From positions 248,001 to 312,000 of the forward strand of contig NZ_KZ857173.1 of the NCBI RefSeq assembly GCF_003350925.1: DNA of 64,000 nt. The letters are read 5' to 3'. The stretch comes from Dyella tabacisoli. GTDB lineage: Bacteria > Pseudomonadota > Gammaproteobacteria > Xanthomonadales > Rhodanobacteraceae. This document shows positions 16,344 to 26,162 of this stretch, one piece after another (within the stretch, counting starts at the first letter, position 1; every line of letters starts with the position of its first letter). The position numbers and the translations under genes are program-made. Below the pieces are notes generated by a model. It saw nothing but the letters and a program-made list of their open reading frames with translations. It had not been told where the DNA came from and ran no database searches.

Positions 16344-16566
16344 ACGCGCGGGCGATGTGGGTGGCATGGCACGGAAACCTTCCGGCCTGCCAGTTCTTTT
16401 CTTAGCCGGAACCAGCTCAAGCCGTGGAAACCACACTGGTAACCCGCTATCTGGTAAACATCCGGAGTGTGGATACAGGTTTGGATACCGCCGATCGGGC
16501 TCCGCAAACCTTGGGGTAATCTTGGGATGCCCCATCACCCGCATGCCTAAATCCACTGACTAAACC
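16344..16566 (+). repeat. Direct repeat, left copy, flanking the Rhs cassette
   Basis: This copy aligns with 22438-22655 in the same orientation. The block 16408-16457 matches 22509-22558 over 50 bases with one mismatch, and the last 26 bases (16541-16566) are identical to 22630-22655. The segments between carry small indels. It begins immediately after the island's left end and stops 8 bases before the TPR gene's 3' end. The nature of the repeat is unknown; no terminal inverted repeats or transposase are seen. Confidence 0.85.
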
Positions 16567-16573
16567 ACCCAAT

Positions 16574-17083
16574 CTACTTGCTGAGCTTCTCAATAAGCTG
16601 TTCTTTTGTTGTCATACCATCAGGTAAGTATGAAGAATAACTATCTGGAACAAGTAAGCATTCTCTCAATGCCTCTTCTTCGCGTTGCAACTTAATTAGT
16701 AGCGCCACCAGATGCATGCGGGAAGCATTGGTGTAAAAGTGAAAGTCTTCTTTCTCACCCAATTTGATCGAACTTGTAAACCTCTCAGCTGCTTCAGGTA
16801 GCTGGCCGGATCTCCATAGCGCCACCCCGAGGTCGAAATAATCGCCCGGCTCTGGTGATCCGAGTTCAACAAGAGCCTTTCGATCAGCGACCTCGGATTC
16901 TCTATCACGCATATCAGCATAGGTATCCGCTCTTGCACGTAAGCCTGCTTCGCACGTCGGCGAATGAGAAATCAGCAATTGGCAAGCCTCCAACGCGGCA
17001 GGGAAATCAGAGGAACTCCTAAGTTTTTCCACGGTGCGCAAGTAACGCTTAAGCTCAACTTCGGTCTGAGGTATCTCTTTCAT
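16574..17083 (-). CDS. TPR-like protein, candidate Rhs immunity protein
   Basis: 169 residues, all helical, with tetratricopeptide-like pairs (DFPAALEACQLLISHSPTCE, DYFDLGVALWRSGQLPEAAE, LLIKLQREEEALREC) and a C-terminal MTTKEQLIEKLSK. It is cytosolic, with no signal peptide. It lies directly downstream of the Rhs gene on the same strand, with a 113-base gap, the position where the immunity protein of an Rhs toxin is normally encoded. No other gene of that kind is nearby. Immunity function is therefore inferred from context; TPR domains alone do not prove it. Confidence 0.65.
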   Translation of the reverse strand: MKEIPQTEVELKRYLRTVEKLRSSSDFPAALEACQLLISHSPTCEAGLRARADTYADMRDRESEVADRKALVELGSPEPGDYFDLGVALWRSGQLPEAAERFTSSIKLGEKEDFHFYTNASRMHLVALLIKLQREEEALRECLLVPDSYSSYLPDGMTTKEQLIEKLSK

Positions 17084-17196
17084 TTCCGCACCTTGTTGCT
17101 ACGACTAGCTTGCCAGTCAACCTCGGGTACGTTGCACAAGATCATCACATCGCGCAACACAATGGTGTCCCCACAAACGAACGCATGAGGGGCACG

Positions 17197-20100
17197 TTAT
17201 TTAACTGCATTTCCTCCGCATCTCTCACTAACTAATCCCCGCGCACATTGCTCAAGATCAGTGTAGCCACCGGTCACGCCTATTACGCTTCTTTTCTTGC
17301 GACGCCCTGCGGCCTGCTGCATCTGTTCATAAATTAATCCACGGCAGACGGTGCGTGCCTGCCGCCATTCCCTCTCACAGTCATCCTCGTTGTCAGAGCC
17401 GCACGCACCAGCAGGGGGATGAGGCTCATCCACACATGAATTCACTGTGGCATTCGGCATGACGCAGCCTACAAGAATGCATGCGCCTGCAGCCAATGGG
17501 TTCGAACTGCAAAAAGTTGCCACTGCCGAAACAGCGCCCGTCGCCACGGCACCCGGGCTCGGGACGCGCACTCCAGGAGGAAGAACTGGGTCGGCGATCG
17601 GTATTGGGCGCACTCCGGGACTCATAGGGCCTATCGGCACAGTGCCCGGAAATCCAGCTAGCTCTCCATCCAATCCCATGGGATCGACGAGGTTCAGTGG
17701 GTTGCCGCTGACATAAGCGTAGGTACTCCACTGCCCCCCAAACACCCCCAAGGGGTCACTTTGGGCAAACCGCCCTGTAGCCGCTTCGTAGTCACGATTG
17801 ACGTTATTGGACAGCCCCGACTCGGCGTCGAAGTACTGCCCCGGGAATCGGAAGTTAAAGGCATAGCCACTGCTCGACGTCGGTGCCAACTCCCCAAACG
17901 CATTCCCCACATACGGCCACGACCAAATCGTGGCGCCGGTGCTGCTAGTCACCGCACGCGGCGTGGCGAGACCATCCGCGTGGATGTAGTTCACCGTACT
18001 GGCGGTGCCTACGGTATCCACCGTAGCAACCGGAATATCCGCCATCCAGATCGTGTCACGGTTACCAGTACTGGCGTATTCGCCAATCAGATGACTGGCT
18101 TCGTCATAAGCGAAACGTTGTGTGAGCGGCGTTGGCAGCGTGGCAACTTTCTGCACGCGCTGATCGAAGGCGTTGTAAGTGTAAGTGCCGACTGTGGCGC
18201 CACTGGCCTGCACCACTGCCATGCGGTTGCGGTCGTTATAACCAAACCCATAAGCCTGCCCACCACTCACGCTGGCCGTGGTGTTGCCATTGGCATCGTA
18301 GGTTCGCGCAGCATTGCCGATGCTGCTCAGCTGATGAGTGCCAGTGGCGTAAACATAGCTGCCTGTCGCCAGACTACCGCCGGTTTTACTAAGGCGATCA
18401 CCGGTGGGGTTGTAGGTGAAGCTCTCAACCGGCGTGCCTGCCACATTAAGGCTGGTGAGGCGGTACAGCGAATCGTAGCTGTAGGTCTCCGTCGCCGGGC
18501 TGGCACCCTGGGCATTGCCTTCGGCCGTGATGTTGCCCATCGCATCGCGAGCAAAATGCAGATTCAGTGCCGGGCTGGTGAGGTCACTCAGCGCGTAGTT
18601 GGCATCGTAGTTGCGCGTGACCGTCTGACCGTTGCCCAGGGAGTAACTGCTGACCGGGCCAAACGGTAGATAAGTGATCGCGCTGACTATCGCACTGGCG
18701 GTGCTGCCGCCACTGGGGATGACCTGCACACTGCTGAGCTGACCGTTGGCGTTGTAGCTGTCACTGACCCCGGTGTTGCTCGGGCTGAGCAAGGTACTCA
18801 GACGACCGGCCAAGGTGTAGGTGTACTGGGTGGTATCGGTGACGCTACCGATGATTTGCTGTTTCTGGGTGACGTTGCCGCGCGTGTCGTAGCAAAACAC
18901 AGTGGTGACGCTACTCTCCACCACACGGGTGAGCCGACCGAGCGGACGGGAGGCGGCACAGCCGGTAACGCTATTGGCGTCGTCATAGCTGTAGCTCACG
19001 TTGAGGGCTGGAGTACTAGCGTAGACGGTGCCGATCAAACGATTGATGGCGTCGTAGCTGGATGCGCTTACGATGCCGCGTGCATCGGTGTGCGTGAGGC
19101 GGTTTCCGGCAGCGTCGTAAGTGTCGCTGCTATTGCTGGTATCCGGGCTTTGTAGCGCGGTGCGATTACCCAGGCCATCGTAGGTGTAGGTCGTGGTAAG
19201 GCTGCTGGGATCGGTGGCGCCGGTGAGTTGATCCCGCGCATCGTAGGTGAAGGTACTGCTGGTGTTCTGGGTCGCTGTATCGGTGCCGTTGTAATTATCG
19301 AGGGTGCTGACCAGACGATGGAGGCCGTCGTAGCTCTGCTTGCGCTGTACACCCAAGGCATCGGCGGTATGCACCAGATTGCCGTTGGCGTCGTAGCTGT
19401 CGCTGTAGCCAGCGTTGAAGACGGCGCGGTTGAGCGCATCGGTGACGGCCGTCAGCTGCCCCAGGGTGTTGTAGCTACGCGACAGCGTACGACGCACGAT
19501 GCCGGTGCTATCGTAGATGTCTTCTTTGATTTTGTTGCCGGCGGCATCCAGCGTGTAGTGGATGCGGTTGCCCAAGGCATCAGTGATGTCGGTAAGGCGA
19601 TGGGCCGCATCATAGGTGTAGCTGACGAAGACGCCATCGGGGTCGGTGACCTTGGTGACGTTGCCCACCCCGTCGTAGGCCATCTGCGTCATCGCGTCCT
19701 GCGCCGAAGCGGAACCGTCGGCATTAGCGCGCACCGTGCGGGTGAGCAACCAACCGCGGGGGTGATAGCTGAGGTCGGTGATGACGCCGTTGACATCGCG
19801 TTGACGGACCACACGACCGTTTTTGTCGTAGGCCACCGTGGTGACCACATGACCGAGCGCATCGGTGATTTGGTAGAGATCGCCGGCGCGGTGGCAGGCG
19901 CCACCGGCGGTGCCGCAGCCGGATTCGTCGGTGCTGAGGTAGTAGCGGTAACTTGTGACGTCGGTGACGTCAGTGCGCGGGCCCGCCGTGCTCAGCACCA
20001 AGCCGACGAGTGGGCATTGCGTGCTGTCGACGGCGTCGCAATAGGTGGTCGTCCAACGGCGCACGCCCGTGGGTGGGGTGCCGCTGACGGCGCAAGTATA

Positions 20101-22026
20101 TGACGCCGCCGTGGCCGGATCGACCTCGCAACGGGCCAGGACCTGACCCCGCGCGTTGTAAACCCAATCCATCTTAGCGATAAGCGTATGGCTGGCATTG
20201 AAGGTGCGGCGCTCGCTCGGCACGCGGAACTGCGGATGCCAATCGGTCTGAATCGTGCGCTTCGCCGACGGGGTGGCAGTGTCGTTAGAGGCTTCAACGC
20301 GCTGCGTTTCCAAGCCGCGCGTATCGTCGTAGGTATAGAGGGTGGTGCTGCCGTTGAAGTCCGTTGCATTGGCCGGATAGCCCGCGCTGTCGTAGCTCTT
20401 GGACTGCATCGTGAGGCCACAGCTTACGCACGGTGCGGACGCCGCAGTAAGATTTTGAACCCCGTTGATCGTCGAAAACGTGAGTGTGCGGGCCTGTGCG
20501 AGCGGATCGGTGACACGCGTCGACCCATCATCGTAGATCCAGAAACTGTTTCGTTCGATCGTTCCATTGGCAATATCCGGTGCCAGGAAGGAGCTGGAGG
20601 CATGCCCGCTCCAATCGTAGATCACCGTTTCATAGCGGGAGCTATTCTCATCAAACACGCCGGTGATCGCATTATTGTGATTCGCGTCCTCGTAAACGTA
20701 GCGTCGTGTCTTGCCACCGGGATAATCCACGCTGAGCAGATTGCTGAGTCGATCCAGCGTATAGACATACGCCTCCCCAGCGGAGGTGGTCATCAGCACC
20801 ACCTGGGTCAGGTCATCCGCGATCTGGTACGCAAAGCTCAGCGATCGACCGCGCACATCGGTCACGCTCTGTAGTCGGTTGTTGCTGTCGTAGCTCAGCG
20901 TGCGCAAGCCACCCGACTTATCCCACAGAGTGGTCAGGCGTCCCTGGGCGTCGTAGGTCTCGACCAGATCGGTGCCCGAGGTGAAGGTCCAGGAGCCGTC
21001 CGCCTGAGGAATCAACGTCTCGACCGGCGTGCCGGCGAAATGCGGATACTCGCTACCGCCGGGGCGAAAATATTTGATGCTGCCGTCCGCCTTCACCACG
21101 CTGTGCGTGACATAGGTCGAGCCTGCGATGGCATACAGATGGCTATCGTAGGGCGTGCGCCATAGTCGCCCCAAGATGCCGTTGGCCGCTGCCGTACTTA
21201 CCGCACCACTGGGCGCCTCATAGCCGAAGCTGTTGTAGTTGCGCGAGAAGGACAACGGCCCGGTGCCCGGCGTGTAGTCGGTTTCCGCGAACAGCTTGGC
21301 GCCACCGCCGGGCTGAATGGGATGGCCGATCGCCAAACAAGGGCACGGCTGCGGCGCGTCTTTGATACAGACGCCGGTACTCCCGTCGATCCGATGCGAG
21401 CCCATGGGACAAGCAATGGGCTCCTGTTTACTCATACGGAAATCGACGGTGTTGACTTGTGACTGGCAGACGCCCGAGGTATCGGTGTAGTGCGACACAT
21501 AGGCATAGCCATTGCACTCGGTATTTCCCGGACTCCCTGATCCTCGACACGCATATTCAGAGCTGTACCCCGGAATGGGGTTATGTGACGGAACGAAAGG
21601 CTTGATGGGATAGACCGAACCCGCCGCGCAACGGCTCGATGCGCACTCTAACGAGTACAGCATGAATTGCGCTGCGGCGGCCTCGGTGGTGAAGGTATAG
21701 GTCGAGTCGTAAGGTGCCGGGGCGACGTTAGGATTCCCCGAGCAAGGCGATAGCGTCTCCGTCGGCGTCGAATAGCGTGGCGCTAACTGCTTGGCCATCG
21801 TACAAACCGCCGTACCGCCGTCCTGCACGCAGCTTTGCGCTTCAGCACGCGTGGACCACACATTGATGCACAAGAAGATCAGCAACAATGCGGCTATGTG
21901 GCTCCATAGGGAGCGATAGTTCCTAGAGCGTTGCCATGAACGGTCAAGTCGAGAAATGGTCGTCCATCTCTCAAAAACAGACAGGCTCGGCGCTGAAGCC
22001 GCCGCTGTCGAATGCATCAAGCTCAA
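17197..22026 (-). CDS. Rhs/YD-repeat protein with C-terminal toxin-like domain
   Basis: 1609 residues. A hydrophobic segment with signal-like features (about residues 43-62, ending near TRAEAQS) suggests export. A Cys-rich N-terminal region (~65-240) is followed by an RHS start motif (GGGAKLFAETDYTPGTGPLSFSR is within it) and many YD repeats such as TYDGLGNRTAL. The conserved core end reads RDYEAATGRFAQSDP and NPLNLVDPMGL. The ~150 residues after that are the variable tip: a Pro-rich segment, a short hydrophobic Ala/Cys stretch, then CEREWRQARTVCRGLIYEQ, a basic GRRKKR, GGYTDLEQCARGLVSERCGGN. I recognise the tip as recurrent in Rhs proteins but not as a characterised toxin. It lies between direct repeats. 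Confidence 0.88.
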   Translation of the reverse strand: MSLMHSTAAASAPSLSVFERWTTISRLDRSWQRSRNYRSLWSHIAALLLIFLCINVWSTRAEAQSCVQDGGTAVCTMAKQLAPRYSTPTETLSPCSGNPNVAPAPYDSTYTFTTEAAAAQFMLYSLECASSRCAAGSVYPIKPFVPSHNPIPGYSSEYACRGSGSPGNTECNGYAYVSHYTDTSGVCQSQVNTVDFRMSKQEPIACPMGSHRIDGSTGVCIKDAPQPCPCLAIGHPIQPGGGAKLFAETDYTPGTGPLSFSRNYNSFGYEAPSGAVSTAAANGILGRLWRTPYDSHLYAIAGSTYVTHSVVKADGSIKYFRPGGSEYPHFAGTPVETLIPQADGSWTFTSGTDLVETYDAQGRLTTLWDKSGGLRTLSYDSNNRLQSVTDVRGRSLSFAYQIADDLTQVVLMTTSAGEAYVYTLDRLSNLLSVDYPGGKTRRYVYEDANHNNAITGVFDENSSRYETVIYDWSGHASSSFLAPDIANGTIERNSFWIYDDGSTRVTDPLAQARTLTFSTINGVQNLTAASAPCVSCGLTMQSKSYDSAGYPANATDFNGSTTLYTYDDTRGLETQRVEASNDTATPSAKRTIQTDWHPQFRVPSERRTFNASHTLIAKMDWVYNARGQVLARCEVDPATAASYTCAVSGTPPTGVRRWTTTYCDAVDSTQCPLVGLVLSTAGPRTDVTDVTSYRYYLSTDESGCGTAGGACHRAGDLYQITDALGHVVTTVAYDKNGRVVRQRDVNGVITDLSYHPRGWLLTRTVRANADGSASAQDAMTQMAYDGVGNVTKVTDPDGVFVSYTYDAAHRLTDITDALGNRIHYTLDAAGNKIKEDIYDSTGIVRRTLSRSYNTLGQLTAVTDALNRAVFNAGYSDSYDANGNLVHTADALGVQRKQSYDGLHRLVSTLDNYNGTDTATQNTSSTFTYDARDQLTGATDPSSLTTTYTYDGLGNRTALQSPDTSNSSDTYDAAGNRLTHTDARGIVSASSYDAINRLIGTVYASTPALNVSYSYDDANSVTGCAASRPLGRLTRVVESSVTTVFCYDTRGNVTQKQQIIGSVTDTTQYTYTLAGRLSTLLSPSNTGVSDSYNANGQLSSVQVIPSGGSTASAIVSAITYLPFGPVSSYSLGNGQTVTRNYDANYALSDLTSPALNLHFARDAMGNITAEGNAQGASPATETYSYDSLYRLTSLNVAGTPVESFTYNPTGDRLSKTGGSLATGSYVYATGTHQLSSIGNAARTYDANGNTTASVSGGQAYGFGYNDRNRMAVVQASGATVGTYTYNAFDQRVQKVATLPTPLTQRFAYDEASHLIGEYASTGNRDTIWMADIPVATVDTVGTASTVNYIHADGLATPRAVTSSTGATIWSWPYVGNAFGELAPTSSSGYAFNFRFPGQYFDAESGLSNNVNRDYEAATGRFAQSDPLGVFGGQWSTYAYVSGNPLNLVDPMGLDGELAGFPGTVPIGPMSPGVRPIPIADPVLPPGVRVPSPGAVATGAVSAVATFCSSNPLAAGACILVGCVMPNATVNSCVDEPHPPAGACGSDNEDDCEREWRQARTVCRGLIYEQMQQAAGRRKKRSVIGVTGGYTDLEQCARGLVSERCGGNAVK

Positions 22027-22437
22027 GTCCTATTCCCCTGTCGTGTATCTGATCCTGGTCTGCTCGCGGATATCGTGAACACCCCTTCAGCGTCGATTTA
22101 TAGCAGATTTGTTTGGCAGATTCGTTTGTGGAAATATCGCGCGCGGCGTCTTACTCGCATGACGCGAAAGGGACGGAGGGCGAATGGATGATTTGCCCTG
22201 AATTCCGAGTGAGTGGCGACTTTTCTCGTCCAGCAAGAAAGTTGCCATGTGTCTAAAACGTGATGTGACTTAGTTTGCCGCTTTGCGGCGGTGTCTATTG
22301 AATGGATCGTCGCAAGTCTGGTGTGGTGCGAGCTCCGGTAGATATCACCACATGGTTACTGTCGCGCCGTGCGGGTTGCTCGGCTTGCCAAAAACCTCGC
22401 GAGCCTCTTAAGGGCTCCGAAAATGTTGGCAGATGCC
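22027..22437. other. Upstream region of the Rhs gene
   Basis: No supportable gene; short frames here lack ribosome binding sites. It should hold the leftward Rhs promoter. The right-hand direct repeat begins at about 22438. Confidence 0.4.
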
Positions 22438-22655
22438 CCTACGCGCGCGCGATGTGGGCGGTCATGGCATGGCGACCTGTCGGGACATGCTGGCCGGTTT
22501 TCTTAGCGGGAACCAGCTCAAGCCGTGGAAACCATACTGGTAACCCGCTATCTGGTAACCGCCCGGAGTGAGGATACCGGCGATCTGGCTCCGCAAACCT
22601 AGGGGTAATCTTGGAGTGCCCCATCACCAGCATGCCTAAATCCACTGACTAAACC
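22438..22655 (+). repeat. Direct repeat, right copy, flanking the Rhs cassette
   Basis: Partner of 16344-16566 in direct orientation, ending 5 bases before the stop of the gene at 22660. Each copy keeps a leftward open frame beginning MDLGM and containing FAEPDRRYP and GLPVWFPRLELVPAKK. The frame is more likely fortuitous or part of the repeat than an active gene. Recombination between the copies would delete or mobilise the intervening Rhs and TPR genes. Confidence 0.85.
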
Positions 22656-22659
22656 GCGC

Positions 22660-23259
22660 TTATCGCATCCCTTGCAATCGTCCGATCAGACGCCGCAGGT
22701 AGCCGCTTTCCCGCTCGGCTAGTTCGGCATCGCGGTTGGCATAGTGCTCAAAGGTGCGCCAGCGCATCCGCTTGGGCTTGCACGGCTCACCGAACAGATC
22801 GCTGGAGGTGTCGCCCAACTTGCGGCGGATCGCCCAGCGTTGCGCCATGATGCGGTCGCTGCCACTGATGCGCTGGCTTGCATAGGTCGGCTTCGGGTGA
22901 ACCGTGCTCCGGTGGCAAAACTGTGTAAGGCCGTTCCATTTGTGCAGGATCTGCGCGCGCCGTCCGGTGCGTGGACAGTGCATGTACCAGCGATAGCCGC
23001 CGTAGTGCAGCGGTAGGGACGACAACGGAATAGCACAGGCGACGTTCTTCCGTTCGCCGGTATCGCGGTCGGGTGCGGTGTAGAACAGGGTGAGTGTGCC
23101 GATGTCGCCTTGCAGGGTCACAGTGAAGCTAACGCTGGCGCCGCTGCTCCACGTCAGCGAGCCGCGCGCACCGTCGTGCAACTGGTCCAGTTTTGCCAGG
23201 TGCCGAATGTCCAGCGCCAAGGCGGATTCCATATGCGGGCGCCAGCCGGAACCGCTCAT
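22660..23259 (-). CDS. Conserved hypothetical protein coupled to the restriction-modification gene
   Basis: 199 residues. The start codon overlaps the stop of the large methyltransferase gene by four bases (ATGA), so it is co-translated with it. Features are LPLHYGGYRWYMHCPRTGRRA (a knuckle-like CPxTGRR), a His/Cys-containing middle, and KPKRMRWRTFEHY near the C-terminus. I recognise this arrangement from unnamed proteins on phages and integrative islands but know no function. Possible roles are DNA binding or modulation of the neighbouring enzyme; both are inference. Confidence 0.68.
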   Translation of the reverse strand: MSGSGWRPHMESALALDIRHLAKLDQLHDGARGSLTWSSGASVSFTVTLQGDIGTLTLFYTAPDRDTGERKNVACAIPLSSLPLHYGGYRWYMHCPRTGRRAQILHKWNGLTQFCHRSTVHPKPTYASQRISGSDRIMAQRWAIRRKLGDTSSDLFGEPCKPKRMRWRTFEHYANRDAELAERESGYLRRLIGRLQGMR

Positions 23260-26042
23260 GCAGGCTTGACCATACGCTTGCGGGACGGTTTGTAGGGTGC
23301 CGTCAACAGGCTGGACAGTTGCTTGTATCGCTCGAACAGAAAGGCGACGCGGGCGGCGTCATCTCTGCCGCCCCGATAGTTATATGCAGCGTCAACGGCC
23401 TTGTCCAGCGAGTGGTGGGCATAGTGCAAGTCGGTGGGCATGGCGTCAGGGGCGTACAGATTCGCCAACGTGGCGCCGGGGTGCGCAGCTCTTGCAGTCA
23501 TTATCGCTTGTGCAGCTTGCGAAACCGAGACGCGCTTCTCCTCGGGCACGTCCTGCGGCCACGGAAAGTTGTTATAGACGATATGCACGGAATAGCGATA
23601 GTCGCTCTTCAACCTGCCTGCCACTGTGCGCATCCATGCGTTGTGCATCGTGCTGGATAGCAGGCCGAAGTCGTACAGCGTTGCGTGTGGCACGATGCGC
23701 AGCAGGTCGCTGGCAAGGGTGTCGGGGTTGAAGTAGCCAATGGGGATAAAGTTGCGACGCTCGGATGAGACATATGGGATGACCAAGAAATCCTTGTCCG
23801 GCATACATTCGACTTGAAAGCGTCGCGGCGTTTCGGCGAGCTTTAGCGTCGATTTGCGTTTGCTTTTTTTGCGAAAACTACGTACCGCCGCTACCCGCTC
23901 CATCGCATGCGGTAACGCCTTGAGTATCGCCGGCTCCACATCGCCCAACCATAAGCACCAGCGTTCGTAACCGTTCAAGAACTCATCGGCACCCAGCCAG
24001 CGTCGAAAGTAGGGCTGAGCGCTCGGCTCGCGTTGCAGGAAAGCCGCCATATCTTCGGGCGTGAACAGATAGTTGCCATCGTCGATGGGTTGGTTGCCCG
24101 ATAGCATGCCAGGCACATCGCACATCGGCTTGCCGCGTCGCTGCAATACCACGTTCGGCGCATCGGCCAGGTACGGATTGATGTTCTTTGCCAACAGCGC
24201 AGTCGGCTCGCTCTTGATACCGTCGCCGTAGACGTACAGCGTGCGCTTGGCGGGCTGTTGCAGGCCGAAGCCCACAATTACGCAGTGGACTGCTGCAACG
24301 CCCTTGCCTTCGTTACTCCATTGGAATGTACGGTGCGCGAAGCGGATCGTTATGCCATGCCCCAGCAGCCATGGCCACAGCACACCGGCCTGTTCGCCTT
24401 GCGCGATACTATTGGTTGAGACGAAGGCGACATCGGTGTCCGGATTCTGCGCTATATAAGCAGCTGCTTTCACGTACCACGCCGCCACATAGTCCAACAG
24501 ACCACCGTTGGCGAGTGGCGCGAAGATCGGCGCCACGTCGGCGCGCTGGTTGTCGCTCATGTACTTGGCGCCCACGAAAGGTGGGTTGCCCAGCACATAG
24601 CAGCATTGTTCCGGTGCCAGCACCATGCGCCAGTCGGTTTGCAATGCGTTCTCGCAGACGATGGTCGGTGCCGTCACCAGTGGCACGGTGGGTCGCGTGG
24701 TGCCGAAGCGTTCAGCCGCCTCAAGGTTCATTTGATGGTCGGTGATCCATAGTGCCACGCGAGCGATGTGCGCAGCGGCATCATCGATTTCAATGCCGTA
24801 GAACTGGTGTACGTTGACGCGGCACAAGGTGGACACGTCCAACACTCCGCGTTGTTCGCCCCACAGCTCCGCGATCACTTCCATTTCCAGTCGGCGCAAA
24901 TCGCGGAAGGCAATAACAAGAAAATTGCCACAGCCGCAGGCCGGATCGAAAAAGGTCAGTGTGGGTAGCTTGTCGTATAGGGCGCGCAGCGTAGCCTTGG
25001 TACGCCTGGGCGCGTGCAACTCGGCGTGGAGGTCGTCCATGCACAGCGGATTGATGACGCGCAGGATGTTCCGCTCGCTGGTGTAGTGTGCGCCTAACTC
25101 GCGCCGGGTGGCTTGCCGCGTGGTCGCCTCGGGGTGCTGTTGTTCCAGTACACCTTGGAACATAGCACCGAAGATCGCTGGCGAGATACCACTCCAGTCC
25201 AGCTCGGCGCTCTCAAGCAACAATTGGCGCAGATCGTAGTTGAAGGCTGGAATAAGTGCGTGTTCGGCGAACAGGTTGCCATTGATGTACTCGAACGCGG
25301 CCAGGTCTTCGTCCAGCGTGGACTGGCGCTCATCGCGTGGAGTATCGAGTACCTGAAATAGCTCCGCGAGCAGTGAGCCAAGGTCTTTGCCGTCGTCGCG
25401 GCTACGTTGCACCAGCCGGGTGAACTGGGCGTTTTCGCCAAAGATCCCGGTGTCATCGGCAAAGAAACAAAACAGCAGACGCGTCATGAACACTTCCAGA
25501 TCGTGTCCGACGAAGCGCACGTCCAGTAATGCTTGGTGCAGCTTGGAAACCTGATACGCCGCCTTGCGGTCGATCTTGGATTCCTCGGCAATCTCACCCG
25601 CTGCATCCTCCACCAGAAACGCGAACCAGTCGGCCCGCTTGGGCAGCTCCTTCAACGTACACTCGTGGGTGGCGCCGATGCGCAGATCGGTCAGACGGAA
25701 CCGGGCGAAGTCCGAAGTGATGATGTAGCGCGGTCGCTCTCCATCCTTGAGCGCCATGAAGTACTCGCTGGCCTGCTCGAATGCGGCATCCAAGTCCTTG
25801 CCTCGACTCTTGTGCTCCACGATCAGCTTGCCGGGGATGAAGCTGTCGATGAAGCCGCGCCCGCCGCCCAGTTTGGCTACGGCCTTTTCGTAGATTGTCG
25901 CGGACTCGGGCCTGATGCCGAAGCACTCATAGAACCGCGCCCAGAACAGTTTGGCGTCGGCATTCTCACGGCTGGCATGCTGCCACTCCTTAGCGAAGGC
26001 AGAAAGGCGGCGGCGAATCTCGTTCCGTGTCGTTGCGACCAT
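23256..26042 (-). CDS. MmeI-like type IIL restriction-modification enzyme
   Basis: 928 residues, the usual size of single-chain MmeI-family enzymes. The N-terminus has the nuclease motif D66-x9-E76-x-K78 within FIDSFIPGKLIVEHKSRGK. A helical spacer leads to the adenine methyltransferase: motif X GAHYTSERN (~317), motif I FFDPACGCGNF (~364-374) and motif IV NPPF (486-489). The C-terminal ~350 residues hold the target recognition region and a helical end. One protein would methylate one strand's adenine for host protection and cleave at a distance. The recognition site cannot be predicted here. The neighbouring gene overlaps its 3' end, and three dyad-like repeats lie upstream of its start. Confidence 0.85.
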   Translation of the reverse strand: MVATTRNEIRRRLSAFAKEWQHASRENADAKLFWARFYECFGIRPESATIYEKAVAKLGGGRGFIDSFIPGKLIVEHKSRGKDLDAAFEQASEYFMALKDGERPRYIITSDFARFRLTDLRIGATHECTLKELPKRADWFAFLVEDAAGEIAEESKIDRKAAYQVSKLHQALLDVRFVGHDLEVFMTRLLFCFFADDTGIFGENAQFTRLVQRSRDDGKDLGSLLAELFQVLDTPRDERQSTLDEDLAAFEYINGNLFAEHALIPAFNYDLRQLLLESAELDWSGISPAIFGAMFQGVLEQQHPEATTRQATRRELGAHYTSERNILRVINPLCMDDLHAELHAPRRTKATLRALYDKLPTLTFFDPACGCGNFLVIAFRDLRRLEMEVIAELWGEQRGVLDVSTLCRVNVHQFYGIEIDDAAAHIARVALWITDHQMNLEAAERFGTTRPTVPLVTAPTIVCENALQTDWRMVLAPEQCCYVLGNPPFVGAKYMSDNQRADVAPIFAPLANGGLLDYVAAWYVKAAAYIAQNPDTDVAFVSTNSIAQGEQAGVLWPWLLGHGITIRFAHRTFQWSNEGKGVAAVHCVIVGFGLQQPAKRTLYVYGDGIKSEPTALLAKNINPYLADAPNVVLQRRGKPMCDVPGMLSGNQPIDDGNYLFTPEDMAAFLQREPSAQPYFRRWLGADEFLNGYERWCLWLGDVEPAILKALPHAMERVAAVRSFRKKSKRKSTLKLAETPRRFQVECMPDKDFLVIPYVSSERRNFIPIGYFNPDTLASDLLRIVPHATLYDFGLLSSTMHNAWMRTVAGRLKSDYRYSVHIVYNNFPWPQDVPEEKRVSVSQAAQAIMTARAAHPGATLANLYAPDAMPTDLHYAHHSLDKAVDAAYNYRGGRDDAARVAFLFERYKQLSSLLTAPYKPSRKRMVKPA

Positions 26043-26162
26043 GTATGCGGGTGCCTGTCGTAGGTGACTCGATTATGCGTGCTGGGGCGTGCGCGGCAAA
26101 CTGCGGACGATCAACGGAGGCACAGACAGCAAGCGTGCCGCTTGGTAGATATATAAAAAGGT

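Noticed and set aside
16338-16556. Small leftward frame beginning MDLGM, present in both direct repeats
   Set aside because: It is conserved because the DNA repeat is; it lacks a ribosome binding site and a recognisable domain, so it is not called a gene.
17761-20103. Long rightward frames of about 300 codons inside the Rhs gene
   Set aside because: Their repeated Val/Gly/Ala/Arg-rich sequence is the complement of YD repeats; they are shadows of the Rhs coding strand.
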